In this document: one piece after another, positions 10,368 to 22,800 of the stretch
Numbering within the stretch: the first letter of the stretch is position 1
Layout: each line of letters opens with the position of its first letter
From: Fasciolopsis buskii
Taxonomy: Eukaryota; Platyhelminthes; Trematoda; Plagiorchiida; Fasciolidae
Length of the DNA: 64,000 nucleotides
Direction: 5' to 3'
Assembly: GCA_008360955.1 (NCBI GenBank)
Contig: LUCM01003887.1
Coordinates: 184,323-248,322 of the forward strand
Program-made: the position numbers and the translations under genes
Notes under the pieces: model-generated
Database searches by the model: none
Told to the model about the DNA's origin: nothing
The model's input: only the letters and a program-made list of their open reading frames with translations

Positions 10368-13300
10368 GTAAGTGTGCACATACAATATTCAACCAATGCT
10401 CCCGTTTTAAAACATTTTGAAGAAACTGCCTCTAATTTATCGCCGGATCAGTCTTGCGCAGCGATGCATAGCAAAAAGTAGTAAAAAAACAATAAACGGC
10501 GAAGTTTATGATCATTTAAGTTTTGCGCTTGGACTATGTCTGAATTCGGGTTCCGTTTTATACTTTAGAAATTCATCCAGGCGCATGGATAATAAGTTCC
10601 CCGATAGGCTTTAAGTTCCGTTTTGATTAATTGGAAGAGACTGGAACAGAATCCTCATCAAGACTGGTATCTGATATTACTGGAAGTAAACTGTGAAAAT
10701 AACTCTAGCTAGTTTGTGGTGCTAGATAGATTGGGGGGATTGTTCTCCCTAGTAACAAACCCATCCTCAAAGTATGTGTTAGTAGCAGGAGATAATGTGC
10801 TTTCACGAAATTATTCACCATGTTATATCAGCGCTCAACTCGTCATTAAGGAACCGTGAACACATTGTACAGCTGCTTCATCCTTGTTAAGAATCTTCAA
10901 CGGTGCATATCCAGCGCTCGATTACGGCGTGTGGCGTTGATGTTAGATGCCTGAGAGCATTTCCCATTCTGTAAGCCAGGAAAGTAAAGTTTTGTCCATA
11001 TCTATTCGGGAGACTTATTTCAACAAATGGCAGATTTTTTATCTGTCTCGTCAAAATGTGTAATGCCAACACTTCTAATCCACTAATCATAACAAGCACG
11101 TCAACAAACAGTTTTTTAACCAATTGCCTTTCATAGATATTAGCTATTTCTCCTTTGGCGACGTGTTTACATTCTTTTCCATTATTCCATCAAATCATTC
11201 TTCTCAATAAACCATGGCGGTTTCCAACGCTAACGTTTTCCAGTCCTTCACAAATGTATCCTGTTCAACCATTTACATCTCGTTTCTGTTAAGTTAAATC
11301 AGTCTTTGTCGCATACAAAACTCGTGCCATGTGGAACTCAGTTTTTTAACACAGAGGATGACTAAAGCCGTCATTAGGCTTTTTCATGGTATCCGAACAT
11401 TTTGATGCATGGGGACGACATGGATAGTACATCTAGAACGAATCTGTCTGGCGAATAAAATCTGTCGATCCGCGGGATTGTGGCTTGGCATTGGATCGGA
11501 AGACTAGCCATTTGACTGAGACACTATTTGCCATAATTCTAAATTATCTTTCTAATCTTGTTTTGAACGCTCGAAATTCATTTCGGTCCATGTCGAACAT
11601 CCGAGCGCTTCAGACGTGGCTCTACATTCCATTTCGTAATTCCCTTGCTTCTGTTTAGTTTGAACGTTGACATCTGGATTCTGCGTTCTCACAGTATCAT
11701 CTAGGTCAGAGGTCATGAGAACTTTTCTGGTTCATTCTTCAATTCAATCATACTGTTCGGACAAGATTGACTCGCCGGTCCTGACTCTTATCGTCATATG
11801 AACGACTGTCATTCACACCCGATCCAGGTCCCAATGCCACTCCACCCCACCCCCTCGCTGTGCAGACCGGTTATGACACCACTTGAACCACTCGAATATC
11901 TTTCCTCATCGTGTTGTCATTTAGTCCTGCCTTCTTTCATAATACTCAGTCATATTGTAATGTGTCACTCGTCACCCCATTTGATTGTCGGGTAACTTGA
12001 CCATCCTACTGGACCTCGCGATTAACCTCAATTGTTCATGTGCCTACCCCCCGCTCTATAGTTCCGTTACTTCCCATTCAAGACACTGTAAATGCTCGGC
12101 TGCTCTCTCTCGGCCTCTGTCTGTTCTGATTGGTCCGTTTTGGTAGCATATCCACCCTCCTTTGAAGGTTAATGTGACTTGCTGGGGTCCGTCGTTGAGT
12201 TCACTGCTTCGGTGTTGTTTGATTGATCCCTATTTGTATACTGTTGCCTGCTGCGGCCATATTATTCCACGATTTTGAGGTTTATTATTCTACCTAATTT
12301 GAATCATCGTCATGATAGTGCATGTTGATTGCCTATATTCTCTTCTCTGATTGGTACACAAATCGCACCGTCAGAGAGTCATTCAATAACTAGACGTAGT
12401 TCTGTTATAGTGTTCTGCTACTATGATGGTTTCCGAATACCAACCACCCAAGCAAATATTCAGCTTTTCTCAAACACTTGTTCACGGGCTGTCCCACTGG
12501 TATCTTATAACAGTCAAAGAATTCGATTGTATCAATGTGATGTATTGAGACGAAACACCTTTGTAAGTTAACGAAGTTTAGGCACATTTTTATGGATAAT
12601 TTGTTGTGGTTTGATTTGTTGAAAAAATGGCAGATCTGACGAACATGAAACAGGGCAAAATGTCAGTTGCTGCTGCCACAGGGGTTATCCAAACCAGTAC
12701 ATTCATATTGCAGTGACTCGACCTGCTGATCTAGGAACCGTGAACGGATATTCAAGACAAGGTTGCGCAACCTCACGGGGTGAGTGTCTATTCATTCGTA
12801 AGTGAATGCCAATAACTCAAAGGTACATCAAACTAATTAAGCACAGAAGTAATTCATAAGTTCATATACTCACTGAGCTGAGGTTTTAAGCCACCTGCCT
12901 TAGAGGCTTTCGTCGTTTTATTACGTTCAGTTCTTTTAGGCTAATGCATCATCAACATCCTTTGGCGTTAAACAGCAAGGCAAGCCCCACTGGCTGATGT
13001 CTTTCGTCAAGGTGACATTTTTCTATAGAGAGAGAAAATAGTCTAAGTGAACAGGAAGTGGACCTACAAAGGCAGCGACAGATAAAAATGCTGCTGTAGC
13101 CAACAAAGAAAGCAGTCTAACTGTACAAGCGCACATCTTCAATCATTCTGATTCGACGGAAGATGACAACACACTTGTCATTGTTCACAGTTCACTGCCA
13201 CATCCTTCAGTGTCACCTGCCAGCTAGTTGACCCATCTTCCGGACCTCAACTCCAAACACGAAGATGTGAGACAGCTACCTTAGCTAAGTTCGTTGCACA

Positions 13301-14432
13301 TTTTCTCATTCCACGTTTACACGACATCTGCTGACCTCCACATGGATTCCTCCACTCGGTGGGAGGAAAGATTGATTGGGCACCTCATGGTAGACGAATT
13401 TTCACCATAAGCAACACGTGGCCCAACCGGCGTAAGTTTCTAAGCTTCATAAGCTGAGACAATCTATTTTCAGAATCGGCACCTAATGCTAGATGCTCAA
13501 CCTCTACATTATTCGCTAGACGAAGGTAGACGTGGAATAAACCGAAAAACGGTTTGGTGTGTTATGTTTTGAGAGGTGACTGCTTAGTGTAAAATTAAGT
13601 AACTGACCTTTAGTTTGTCATGGGCAGCCTCACAACAAGGAGATAGGAGATCAAATGACTAAGTGGAATCAGCCACAAGCTAGCGGAAGTCAAATTGTTT
13701 GGGTTTTCGCGTCAACGCACGCATGCTTCTACCTCCACATTCGAAAACCTTGCGATGTCTCTGGCTGGATTTCAACTGCATTTGATGAATGATTATTTTG
13801 ATGATTTGAACTGAATTGTGACCTTTAGCATGTTTAAAAGACAAAACTTATACGACATACTCGATATCAAGTTTGTTTCTACTAAGACGACTGGTAGCTG
13901 TTCTATCATGCAACTGTAGAGGACAAACATCAAACAAGAAGTCTCACTAGTTCCCACTCAGATCGTGGGTGTCCGACTGTTTAAACAGCCATACCAAACG
14001 AAATGGAAAAGGAAATATTGACGGATAGATAACCCAAAGGTACAGTACAGCTGAAATTGTCATCGCTATATCTGACAAGTGTGACGGAAACCCAGTCATG
14101 TTCCGTACCACGCGGTTGGCTGATCACAAACGCGAACATAAACTTTTTTGTAAGCCCAAAACAGTTGCCATAGGCACATAAATGCACGGATAGGCATACT
14201 GGCGTATCCGTTGACCTGCAACTGGCTTCTCAGATTTATCTTACTGTCATTTAGAAAGGTCATTTGGTGCCAGCAAAATGCCAGCTCTGCTTAATTGGGG
14301 TAGAAAAGCACAATTTGTATTAATGTTCCCTATTTATTTGGCAGCTTGCAATTAGCTGGTTAACGTCATAGCGTTGGAACTTAAATATTTCCATACCATA
14401 ACTCTTTCACAATCAATCGCTCATTTTCGCAG
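10368..14432. other. Non-coding stretch with a family B copy and a pyrimidine-rich block
   Basis: The family B copy at 10780-10990 is listed separately. From about 11700 to 12310 the plus strand is visibly enriched in C and T with short C-runs (for example CCACCCCACCCCC near 11840), unlike its flanks. A 14-bp perfect palindrome, AGGTTGCGCAACCT, lies at 12760-12773. No protein-coding gene is recognised. Confidence 0.5.
10780..10990 (-). mobile_element. Family B tRNA-derived element, degraded copy
   Basis: The segment matches the minus-strand copies near 55.3-55.9 kb, beginning with the tail (AGTAGCAGGAGATAATG, then ATTCACCATGT), then GTACAGCTG and CATATCCAGCG. A worn tRNA-like domain follows, in which TGCCTGAGAGC...CCCATTCTGTAAGCC corresponds to the anticodon and A-box side. 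The shared 5' leader is not detected beyond about 10990. The many substitutions and small indels show that it is old and surely inactive. Confidence 0.65.
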
Positions 14433-14575
14433 CTAATACTGAGCTACTGTTTGCTGCATAAATTTCCCAAAGTTGTTGCAATTACCAATGCACCACTTAT
14501 TGTCCACAAAAAGCTAATTCAAAAAGATATCCGAAGATTGGAAATGCTGAAATTTCTAACTTCCATCTGCGAAAA
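14433..14575 (+). CDS. Candidate internal exon, product unknown
   Basis: A good acceptor (CGCTCATTTTCGCAG) is followed by 47 open codons plus two bases before a moderate donor (GAAAA|GTAACA). The peptide would be Lys/Leu-rich and helical. The start phase (0) agrees with the end of the 10197-10367 candidate. A possible continuation at 17597-17648 (acceptor CATTTCATTTCAG) has a compatible phase but a weak donor. No family resemblance is seen. Confidence 0.22.
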
Positions 14576-16652
14576 GTAACATTTGGTTAACTTCCAAAAT
14601 TTACCATAAGATCAGGCCATCAACGTCATGACTTTGAAAACGATGTCTGCAGATTCGATTCCCTTGTTTACCGAGCACGCTGCTCATTCACTATTTCTAT
14701 TTTGGCCTTGAAACCTTCACGAAATTGGGATCTTTCATATAATCAATAACGAGAGGAGAAAGCATCCAACAACTCCCTTCAATATCTAGAATTTTATTTT
14801 CTGGTCGCTTGATGTGCCTCGGTGACAACGAAAAACTACGAACGGAAATGATTTTTGTTGGTCAGGACAAACGAGAAGACTGCATCTTTCATCTCCAAAC
14901 CACTACACAAATGTTGATTCTACGCACACGTTACACCGAGACTCCAAAATAAAATCCCATATTCGGTCAGAATTGAATCATCGTAGAATAGCTGACCAAG
15001 ACCAAAGTGAATCTGTAAACTCGAAGCAGTTTAGTGGTTCTTCAGGTCTCTAACACGATTGTCTCAATTTTCACACGACTAGACGACATGAACAGACTAA
15101 GCGAGACAACTAAAATGGGGATGATTATGAATCGTCGTGTACAGAAAAACGGAAATCATGATCCTGAGACGCAAAACACAAACCACCGATGAATTTGATA
15201 GATTTATTTTGTTATTAATCCGATCAGTCTGCCACCAAACGACGGCTGGGTTCTATGCAATTTTGCCAATTTAACGGTATTCACGTTCAGCAGCTTGATT
15301 TGAGTTGCTTACTAAAATACCACCTTAAACTGTACGTGCTCAGTCCTGCGTACAAAATAATTTGTTGAAGCAATGTTCAATAAAACAACGGGTTTCTTTG
15401 CTCGGATACTTTTGACATATTGAAGCAATTTTGGACTAAAACATTTTCGCAAACGTGTTTCCCGTTTCTAGGTCAATATCTATGTATATATGTACTATAA
15501 GCAACCAGTTTTGTATTGGCGTTTTGAATGTTTCAATTTTTCAGCGACACAATGACACGTACTGAATGCTGCTAAGATCTGGGAACTTATCATTGATTAA
15601 TTTTTCATGCCTAGATAGCAGTTGCTTGATAAATGTTGTTCATTATTTTATCCAAAAATTAGAATGTCATAATACTTTGTTATATAACAGTCTGGATATG
15701 AAACTCCAAAAATCATTTTGTTTGTTAAGTATTTTTCTAGCTCTCACTGGAGAATTCAAGCCAAAGTAACCAAGGTAAAGGAATAACTGGGCTGAAAATG
15801 TGCAAACATTTACCATACCTGGTACAATTGTTGTGTTGTGTAAAGTACGACTGAGGTTCTTTGAAAAACATGCGTGCATATCAATCTGCTTTCTGGCTCA
15901 TTCATTTGTTTAGGTGAAATTCGGATTTCTATACACATGCCTGGGAAGTCAAACCAAATCTGACAATGAAAATGATATTCTACTCAAACAAAGTTCCCGA
16001 AATTGGAGTGGACATGTACGATTGATCAGTTGATAATAGAGGATGAACAACTGCTCGGCTAACTGGATGCATTTGCTATGCCCTAACAAACTGACCACTA
16101 AACCAAAATGTGAATAATAAAACCGTTTATAAGGATCAAAACTTTCGACTGACGCGTGGCTGATCTCTGAACGAATAGCAAGCAATATATTTTGCTTCCT
16201 AAGCAGTCACTATCGAGGACAGTTCGGAATTTCGCTACAGTAAATCACTTTCAGAAATGGGATTTCAAACTCTTTACTCCCATTAATTGGGTTTGTTTCC
16301 ATCATTAAATCATGGCTATAAATATTTTGTTGAGCCCAGTGAACAAGTGCTGCTATTGTATATCATGAGGTTTAGCGGAACCTAGGTGTATTATTGAGGT
16401 CAGGAAACAAGCGTCGGTTGGGCAAACTGCAAATCAGAGGAGGCTTTGAATCCCGGGAAGACGTGGGCAGATAAAGACTTTCTCAACAAATCGCTCTATA
16501 ATGAACCCAGCATGAAAGTCATTTTCTAATTTGCTGAATGGGTAAAAAAATAAAAGGATTCTTAGGGGAATAGAACAAAACCACAGGGGAAATTCAGCCG
16601 GATTTGAACAATCTAGTCAATAAGAGGCATGATTTTTTTTTCGTCTTTTATC
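14576..16652. other. Non-coding stretch, nothing recognised
   Basis: AT-rich sequence with only chance-length open frames. No repeat family copy, tRNA or strong secondary structure was noticed. Confidence 0.6.
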
Positions 16653-16800
16653 TTTTACTTCCCTTATTAATGTCACAACAATGCACATCAATGTTCAGGA
16701 AGGGGGCTGCGGCCAGCAGATGGCTATCAAGTGGGGGGATTCGAACCCACGACCTTCACATACAAACGCCACGACCTTATCCGTTTGGCCGCCGCCGACC
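16653..16800 (-). mobile_element. Family A tRNA-derived SINE
   Basis: Read on the minus strand, it starts GGTCGGCGGCGGCCAAACGG. This is an A-box-like head, with TCCGTTTGGCC conserved between copies. It then has the B box GTGGGTTCGAATCC, a body containing CAGCCCCCTTCCTGA, and the end ATTAATAAGGGAAGTAAAAG. Beyond the core, an A-rich tail (seen as a T-run on the plus strand, about 16632-16652) is typical of retroposed SINEs. The body between B box and tail is shorter than in the 29257 copy. This element explains the tempting plus-strand frame at 16604-16810, whose peptide contains GIRTHDL, a well-known artefact of antisense tRNA B boxes. Confidence 0.85.
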
Positions 16801-19309
16801 AGTGTTTTAGTTACTGAAAATCCAAAGGAATAGTGAATTATCCACAAGATTTAAACTCCTCCACTCTGAATATAGGCAACAGTTAAATCAAACTAGACTA
16901 AGAAATTCACTGAACACGTGGATTTTTTCCGATCTGGCAAACTTCAGACATTATTTTGATTTTGACTTGACCTCACAATTCGAATTTCAGAATTACCCTT
17001 ATTTATGATTGTTCAGTATTTCGCATCTGTTGTTTGTCCACCACACGGTTCTGCCTGAATCACGCATCCGTCTCGAGTTGATAAGTCCCACTAGCCCATG
17101 TTTCACGGAGTACGCTAATTCCCTGACAGAATGCTTATTCCATCCAGCTGAAATAGGAAGCTCGATTTAACACAAATACAACCAACGGTAATTTTTGTGC
17201 AGACCTCTTCTGAAAGTTTGTTACCCTTTAGCCAACAAAACCTTTTGTTGGTCACGTATATCAAACGAAGTGAAAAGTTTTCTGAGTAGAATATTTGTTA
17301 ATACTTCCCTGTGCCCTTGATACAGTCGACGGGTCAATGGATATCACATAGTTAGGACATTGCAATAATTAACGCAAGGATTGGATACTTTCTGTCGGTC
17401 AAGAATTTTGGCAAATCATCGCACGTCCGACGCTTCGAGGATTACGTAAACTAAGAAACCTGGTCCTACTTGCTTAAATAACGCGAGGTAAAATAAATCG
17501 ACTGAACTTCCAAAGAATGATTCCGAATAAAAACGAAAAGTTCTTTCTTGATTAGTACATATCTGACTTCGGTTTCGTACTGCCATTTCATTTCAGGGGA
17601 CAACCAAACAAGTTTTGTTTTTCTTCTAATCACGAAAAATGTCCAACAGTGAATTTGTGAGCCGCTTGTGAATTACTCTAAGCTGATGGTAGGTTTTAGA
17701 AATGTTGTAATAGATATCTAGCTTAGGCCGGAACAAGCACGGTGCGTCAAAGGATTCCCAGCTTTTATCGGACCTAATGATTTTATGCTCATGGACGGCA
17801 GAATTTGTCCGTTTATGTCAAGTGCACGCTTCCAGCTGAACTGGAACAGTATTTCGTCGAATGGTCAAAGAATGGCTCAAACAAGATATAGGCATGCGAA
17901 GCCAAAACTTGCGCGAATTTAAACTTTCTTATTGCTGATTCGTTGATCCGACAGTTCACAGTCAGAGGTGCTGTGTGCATCTTCCGTACACCAAACCGTA
18001 ACAGTCCGGGCCAGTATGACAACGCAATGTGGTACACGTTGTGTTAAACTTGTGACAAAGTCGACCTGATTTTCCACGGGCTGGAAGATGAGCCGACACA
18101 ATTCGACACACATTCTGGCACTAGTCATCGCATTGGGTTTAGGTGAAAACTAAAGTTAAAATCACGATCAACCATGGCGGCCATATTCAGAACAATCTCA
18201 ATGATTATATCGACTTCAGGCGGTATAAATTTCACAACCTTTGGTCGTGCTGTTGGAGAATGCGAAGAAAGTTTGGTGGCTAATGTTCATGCCAGTATTA
18301 CGCAGTAATATGATGGAATTCTTAAGGCATTTAGTACTGAAGACCAATTTTCCAGAAAGAAGTGTTTGAACTTAATACTTTGTATATCGACCTGGAGACT
18401 GGATGTGAGCACATTAGCGCCTAGCCAAGTTGTTAAATGACCACATAAATGCTGCTTTGTGGTCACATTAGGCGGCAACGGACCAGATATTTAAGTAAAT
18501 TATTTTGGGGTCACAACATGAGTGCATTCTGACTAAATGTCACTGCCAGCGGTCTAACCAGGTCAACGGTGTTTATGCATGCAACCCCTTGGATTGGCCT
18601 CAACCATTTACTATTCGGTTATTCAATTCCAAATATCTCAACCATGACGCATTGCTGGCATGACACGGAGAACAAAGTGAGACCAATTCACAACAAGTAG
18701 GCTCGTGTACTGGCAAAAATCCAAAACCAATAGACAAACAAACACAATCAGTAGACTGGTCACAGTCTTTATTATTTTTGATCATTTTGACATGACCTCC
18801 ACCAATGTCAGTACTTAAGTGTTTTCACTTTCACTCTAAAACGTTTGGGAATTTCCACGCAAATATATGCTTATTGAGCAGCTCAGTAAATGAACACATC
18901 AGGGCATTAGGCATGTTTTGGTTACGACCGGGATTCAGAAAGTGTTTCGATTAACATGAAGCTCACACTTGACCCAGGTGTGTGTTGCCACCCGAATTAC
19001 GTCTTACTGAGGTGAATTCACTCTAGTCAGGATAACATGTTTACTAAATTCTGGTAGGGTAAAAAAAGGAGATGCTTTCGGAGAAATTATTGCATCTATT
19101 GTACAGTTAGCTTCATTAAAGTCAAGGGACTATCTCCATCAAAGCAAAGACAAAATTTTTCCTGTCATTAACGCATTCAGTTCTGACCCATTTTAAGGAG
19201 ATTTCATGGTATTCGTTCAAGTGTAAACCACTTGGAGGGGAATAATAAATCCGGATAACATTTTGGACGAAGTTTCTTCTAGATACGTTAATTTGTATTT
19301 ATTTTTCAG
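16801..19309. other. Non-coding stretch, nothing firmly recognised
   Basis: Several splice-like pyrimidine tracts occur here (16990, 17596, 19106), each followed by short open frames of chance length. No reliable gene model could be built from them. No repeats of family A or B are seen. Confidence 0.5.
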
Positions 19310-19564
19310 GTCACCGAACACCATCTATCCAAAAACAAAACTAACGCGTGGCCAGATAAAGGCGTTCAGTATTTTCCACTAATTAGATTTCGTCAGTTCA
19401 CTGAGGTTTTCATTTCGACTGGTGATGAAGCCACCTATCACCAAGCTCGGAAATCAGAACTCCATGAAAGCCAACAGTCTGGGTTACGACCAACACAAAT
19501 TCTCAAATCCGTTGAAAACTTGTTATATTCAAAAACACTGACACTGGCTAAACTACGGAATTAG
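19310..19564 (+). CDS. Candidate terminal exon, product unknown
   Basis: A very strong acceptor (TTTGTATTTATTTTTCAG) is followed by 84 open codons, phase 0, ending in TAG (19562-19564). A canonical AATAAA lies at 19603-19608, 39 nt after the stop and well placed for cleavage around 19620. The frame has no early start codon, as expected of a last exon. The predicted peptide is hydrophilic and rich in Lys, Gln, Ser and Thr, with no recognised domain. Acceptor, open frame and polyA signal agree, which makes this one of the better exon candidates in the window, but there is no homology support and chance is not excluded. Confidence 0.35.
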   Translation, partial: VTEHHLSKNKTNAWPDKGVQYFPLIRFRQFTEVFISTGDEATYHQARKSELHESQQSGLRPTQILKSVENLLYSKTLTLAKLRN

Positions 19565-19602
19565 TATTTATATTTACTTGACTCACTAAGCTGAGGAGTA
19601 CA

Positions 19603-19608
19603 AATAAA
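19603..19608 (+). terminator. Candidate polyadenylation signal AATAAA
   Basis: A canonical hexamer 39 nt after the stop codon of the candidate last exon at 19310-19564. The motif is common in AT-rich DNA, so it has value only together with that exon. Confidence 0.35.
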
Positions 19609-19677
19609 AAAGAAATCGGAAAACTCTAAGTCTTCCGCTTCAATTTGAAAATCTTATTAAACTAGATGCACTGAAAA

Positions 19678-19871
19678 CTAATTTCTACCCTGTTGGAATG
19701 CCATCTCGTCACGTTCCGGTGTGATGGACGGCAGCGGTCTGTGACAAACAAAATGGAATATGGAATCGAGTAGGGTTGAAATACACTTCACGTGCGATCG
19801 ATAAACACTTTTGTTCTTGAAAATGTGCTGAGTAGTGTCCAGATATGCAGATGTATCCATTAAATCTGTCA
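19678..19871 (-). CDS. Candidate exon on the opposite strand, product unknown
   Basis: Read on the minus strand, the acceptor AAGTGATTTGTTTCAG is followed by 63 open codons to TAG at 19678-19680. A weak donor (CAGG|GTAGAA) lies just before the stop. The frame includes a His/Phe/Cys-rich stretch and a charged end. It would converge on the plus-strand candidate that ends at 19564. The length is within chance expectation, so this is only a pointer. Confidence 0.2.
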
Positions 19872-22800
19872 CTGAAACAAATCACTTAAAAACTCAGGGA
19901 AACTGATAGGTAGTTAGGACGTTTCCTGAATTAAGTCCGTAAAGATTTCAAGTGGTTGTACAAAAATGCGATAGCATTTTGTCCAGATGCTTAAAATTAA
20001 ACCAGAGTCCGTTTAGGAATAGTGTCAATCAGTCTCATTCTTTGACTAAAATTTGAACAGATGGAGAACAGTTGAGTCAGACAAAACAGTACTTTTCCCA
20101 GTATTTGATGCGCACGGTTGTTTGCAAGTCCAAATGTTTTCTTCTATTTTAATCAAACAAAGCCACTGAAATTCACACCTTTGATAAAAACCGTTTTCTG
20201 ATGAGAAAGTTCAAAGAAGCGAAATTAATGTTCTATCATACATACGAATTTCGTTTTATGGCAGTCCACCGCAGGTTCTTTTGCTTATGATATCTTTAAC
20301 CGTAGGTCGACAGCTTTGTCATCTAGAAATTAAAAAGATACTACCACAGAGTACACAAAACGCTGAGGAAAAAAATTACCGACTGCCTGGGTTACAAACT
20401 TTGGCAGATGACTCTCGGCAGACAGCATACATCAACAGGCTTCCTGCAACATTTCGCGAGCTGCCAGGAACGATATAATGCATTACAGTGAATTCTTGGG
20501 TAAATAGACAGAATGAAGCAAACAAAGGGAAAACTGAATTCCACTCATTAATAAAGTCACTACTTGCCAAATTTGTTACTCCGATTGTACCAGGAATTTT
20601 GTGGGTATTTGTATTGCACACCAGCAGCAAGCGTACCCAACCTTGCGGTCGTATTGGAGAACAACATCCAGGGGGCTTCTACCGAGAAAAGACTTGCAAT
20701 TGAGTCCCACCGAGTAATGCCACTAAATGCGGATATACATGCTCATCGCAAGTCAAGCATGGTTTGTATGCTGTGTTCAGTACTGTTCTCCTTTATGTTC
20801 TCGAAAACCGTATCCATATAATGGGAGTTGGTTGTGTCCCAGAACAGTCGAAACAACCTTGCACACAATGTGATAACCAGTATACCTGGTTTTCTGCTCC
20901 AAATTATTCTATTAGTCAAGTTATAGCAATATGTTTTGCCTGTGTATATATAAGTATTTCTTGATAGAAAGATGATGTCGTTAACCGTAGATTTATCTGA
21001 GTAATTCTGTATAGATTGGTATGAAGAAACCCAAAAAAATGCGCTCCAAAAGTCTAAACTGCAGGTAGCACTTAATTTGTCGACAGAATCATCATTTTTT
21101 TATGTCCCGATGTACAAGGTCTAACTCATTCCTGTCTGATCGATAAGTTGTCCTCTACCATCACGTAGCCCATTCAGAAGCAGTTTTAGTTTAGAAGCAG
21201 GCAACTATGAGCTGAACAGAGGTCAGCAAACTGTCACCGTGACCACGTTTGGGCTCAATTTCCTCATCCCGGAGCATCATTGGACATTACTTTCTTTTTG
21301 GAGTACGCCCAAGTCTTTTTGGACCAAAGAAATAGGACCATAGCGCTGCTGCTGTTGGCATTATTTCAATTGTGTATTCAGTTTCTTCAGTCAGCCGCCC
21401 TGTGGGCAGAATATGTAGCCATCAACTTGTGAATTTACGGGTATGGTTGAAGCCGATGCTGTAGGAGTCCGGTAAACAGTGATTGACTATCATGAGGGAG
21501 ACAGATCTGAAATTACTTACGTCTAAATCAGAGGTCAAGCCCTCCAGTGGTCACGTTCATTGGATTCTTACATTGCACGGTTCGAAAATGAAGTTGTTTG
21601 AGTGATACTAATTTTCAGTCATTTAGTAATTAATTGATTCAAATCAAAATTTGCAGCAATTTTATCAGTAACAGTGCTTTTCATCACCTGCCTGTAACTC
21701 CAGTGACCAAAGAAATTGATTACAGAAGAACAGTCGCCATACGGTTGGTACCACAGTCCGCTTTCTCTGTCCGTTTGAACAGAAGTCTAGTACCAAGAGA
21801 GAGAAGGTTGCTAAATATCATTTTCTGATGTCAATTGATTCTCAAAGTTAGTAATCGAAAAGAAAATGGTTAATGAATGCTTTGGGAGTTGCTGTAAAGG
21901 GAGTTAAGTTCACGGAAATCGCAATCCGTTAAAAAACGGAACCAAATAACACTAACTTCTTGCGTGAATCGTTATTTTGTACGCTCTAGTCACTGAAATG
22001 TTCATGGAATTAAACCTAATTAGAAATAATGTAATTCTATATATGCTACTATGTGCTAAGCCTTTCAGTGATAAATGTCACGGACTCCCGTGTTCTATCA
22101 TTTAACAGGAAACGAAACCAAACAATTAACGAACCAACCACCAAACGAATGGCAGAAAATAAAAATATTGAGTCATGAACTATCGTGGTGACAGGAGTTA
22201 AATCACTTCCGCAAATGCAAAGCAGTAAATCGTATTCCCAGAGCACGATAATTTCTAAGCGATGCTTTACGAAGCAAAAGTTTTCAGCTTCATTCATCCG
22301 CGACAGCTGAAATTTCCCCTAAATCCACTGAAAGCATCGTTTCAAAATAGAATGTACTCTACTCAGTTGTACCAGATAGAAATTCAGCTTATCGGGTATA
22401 GTGGTATCGATGGACTTTAAATCATTGAAAATAAACTGCGGTGCTTTGTTTTCTTTCTTTGTCGTGCGTTTTTGAATCAAACGACAATGGAATCTGTCAG
22501 GAAACAACAGAAAGCAGTAATAAATATCGTCAGGTGCAATGTTCCTCCTGATCGAACAAGATAATTACCTCTGACATGCGTGTAATTTTGACTCAAAAGG
22601 CAAAATTATCTCGTTGAAAAAAAGTCTTTTCAAACCACTTGCAAACTGCTTCAAACAACATTTACTGAAACTCAGAACTGCTTACCTTCACCGCCACTTA
22701 CGTTTCGTCTGAGTCTAACCAATGGTAGTTGAACGAGTGCGTGTGTGTGTTTTCAGAAAGAAGGAAACTGAGACCGATTGCAATCAGTAAATCAGGAATA

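Noticed and set aside
13040..13440. Coding-like short frames before a GTAAGT at about 13436
   Set aside because: No acceptor with a reasonable pyrimidine tract and no consistent frame. The frames are too short to distinguish from chance.
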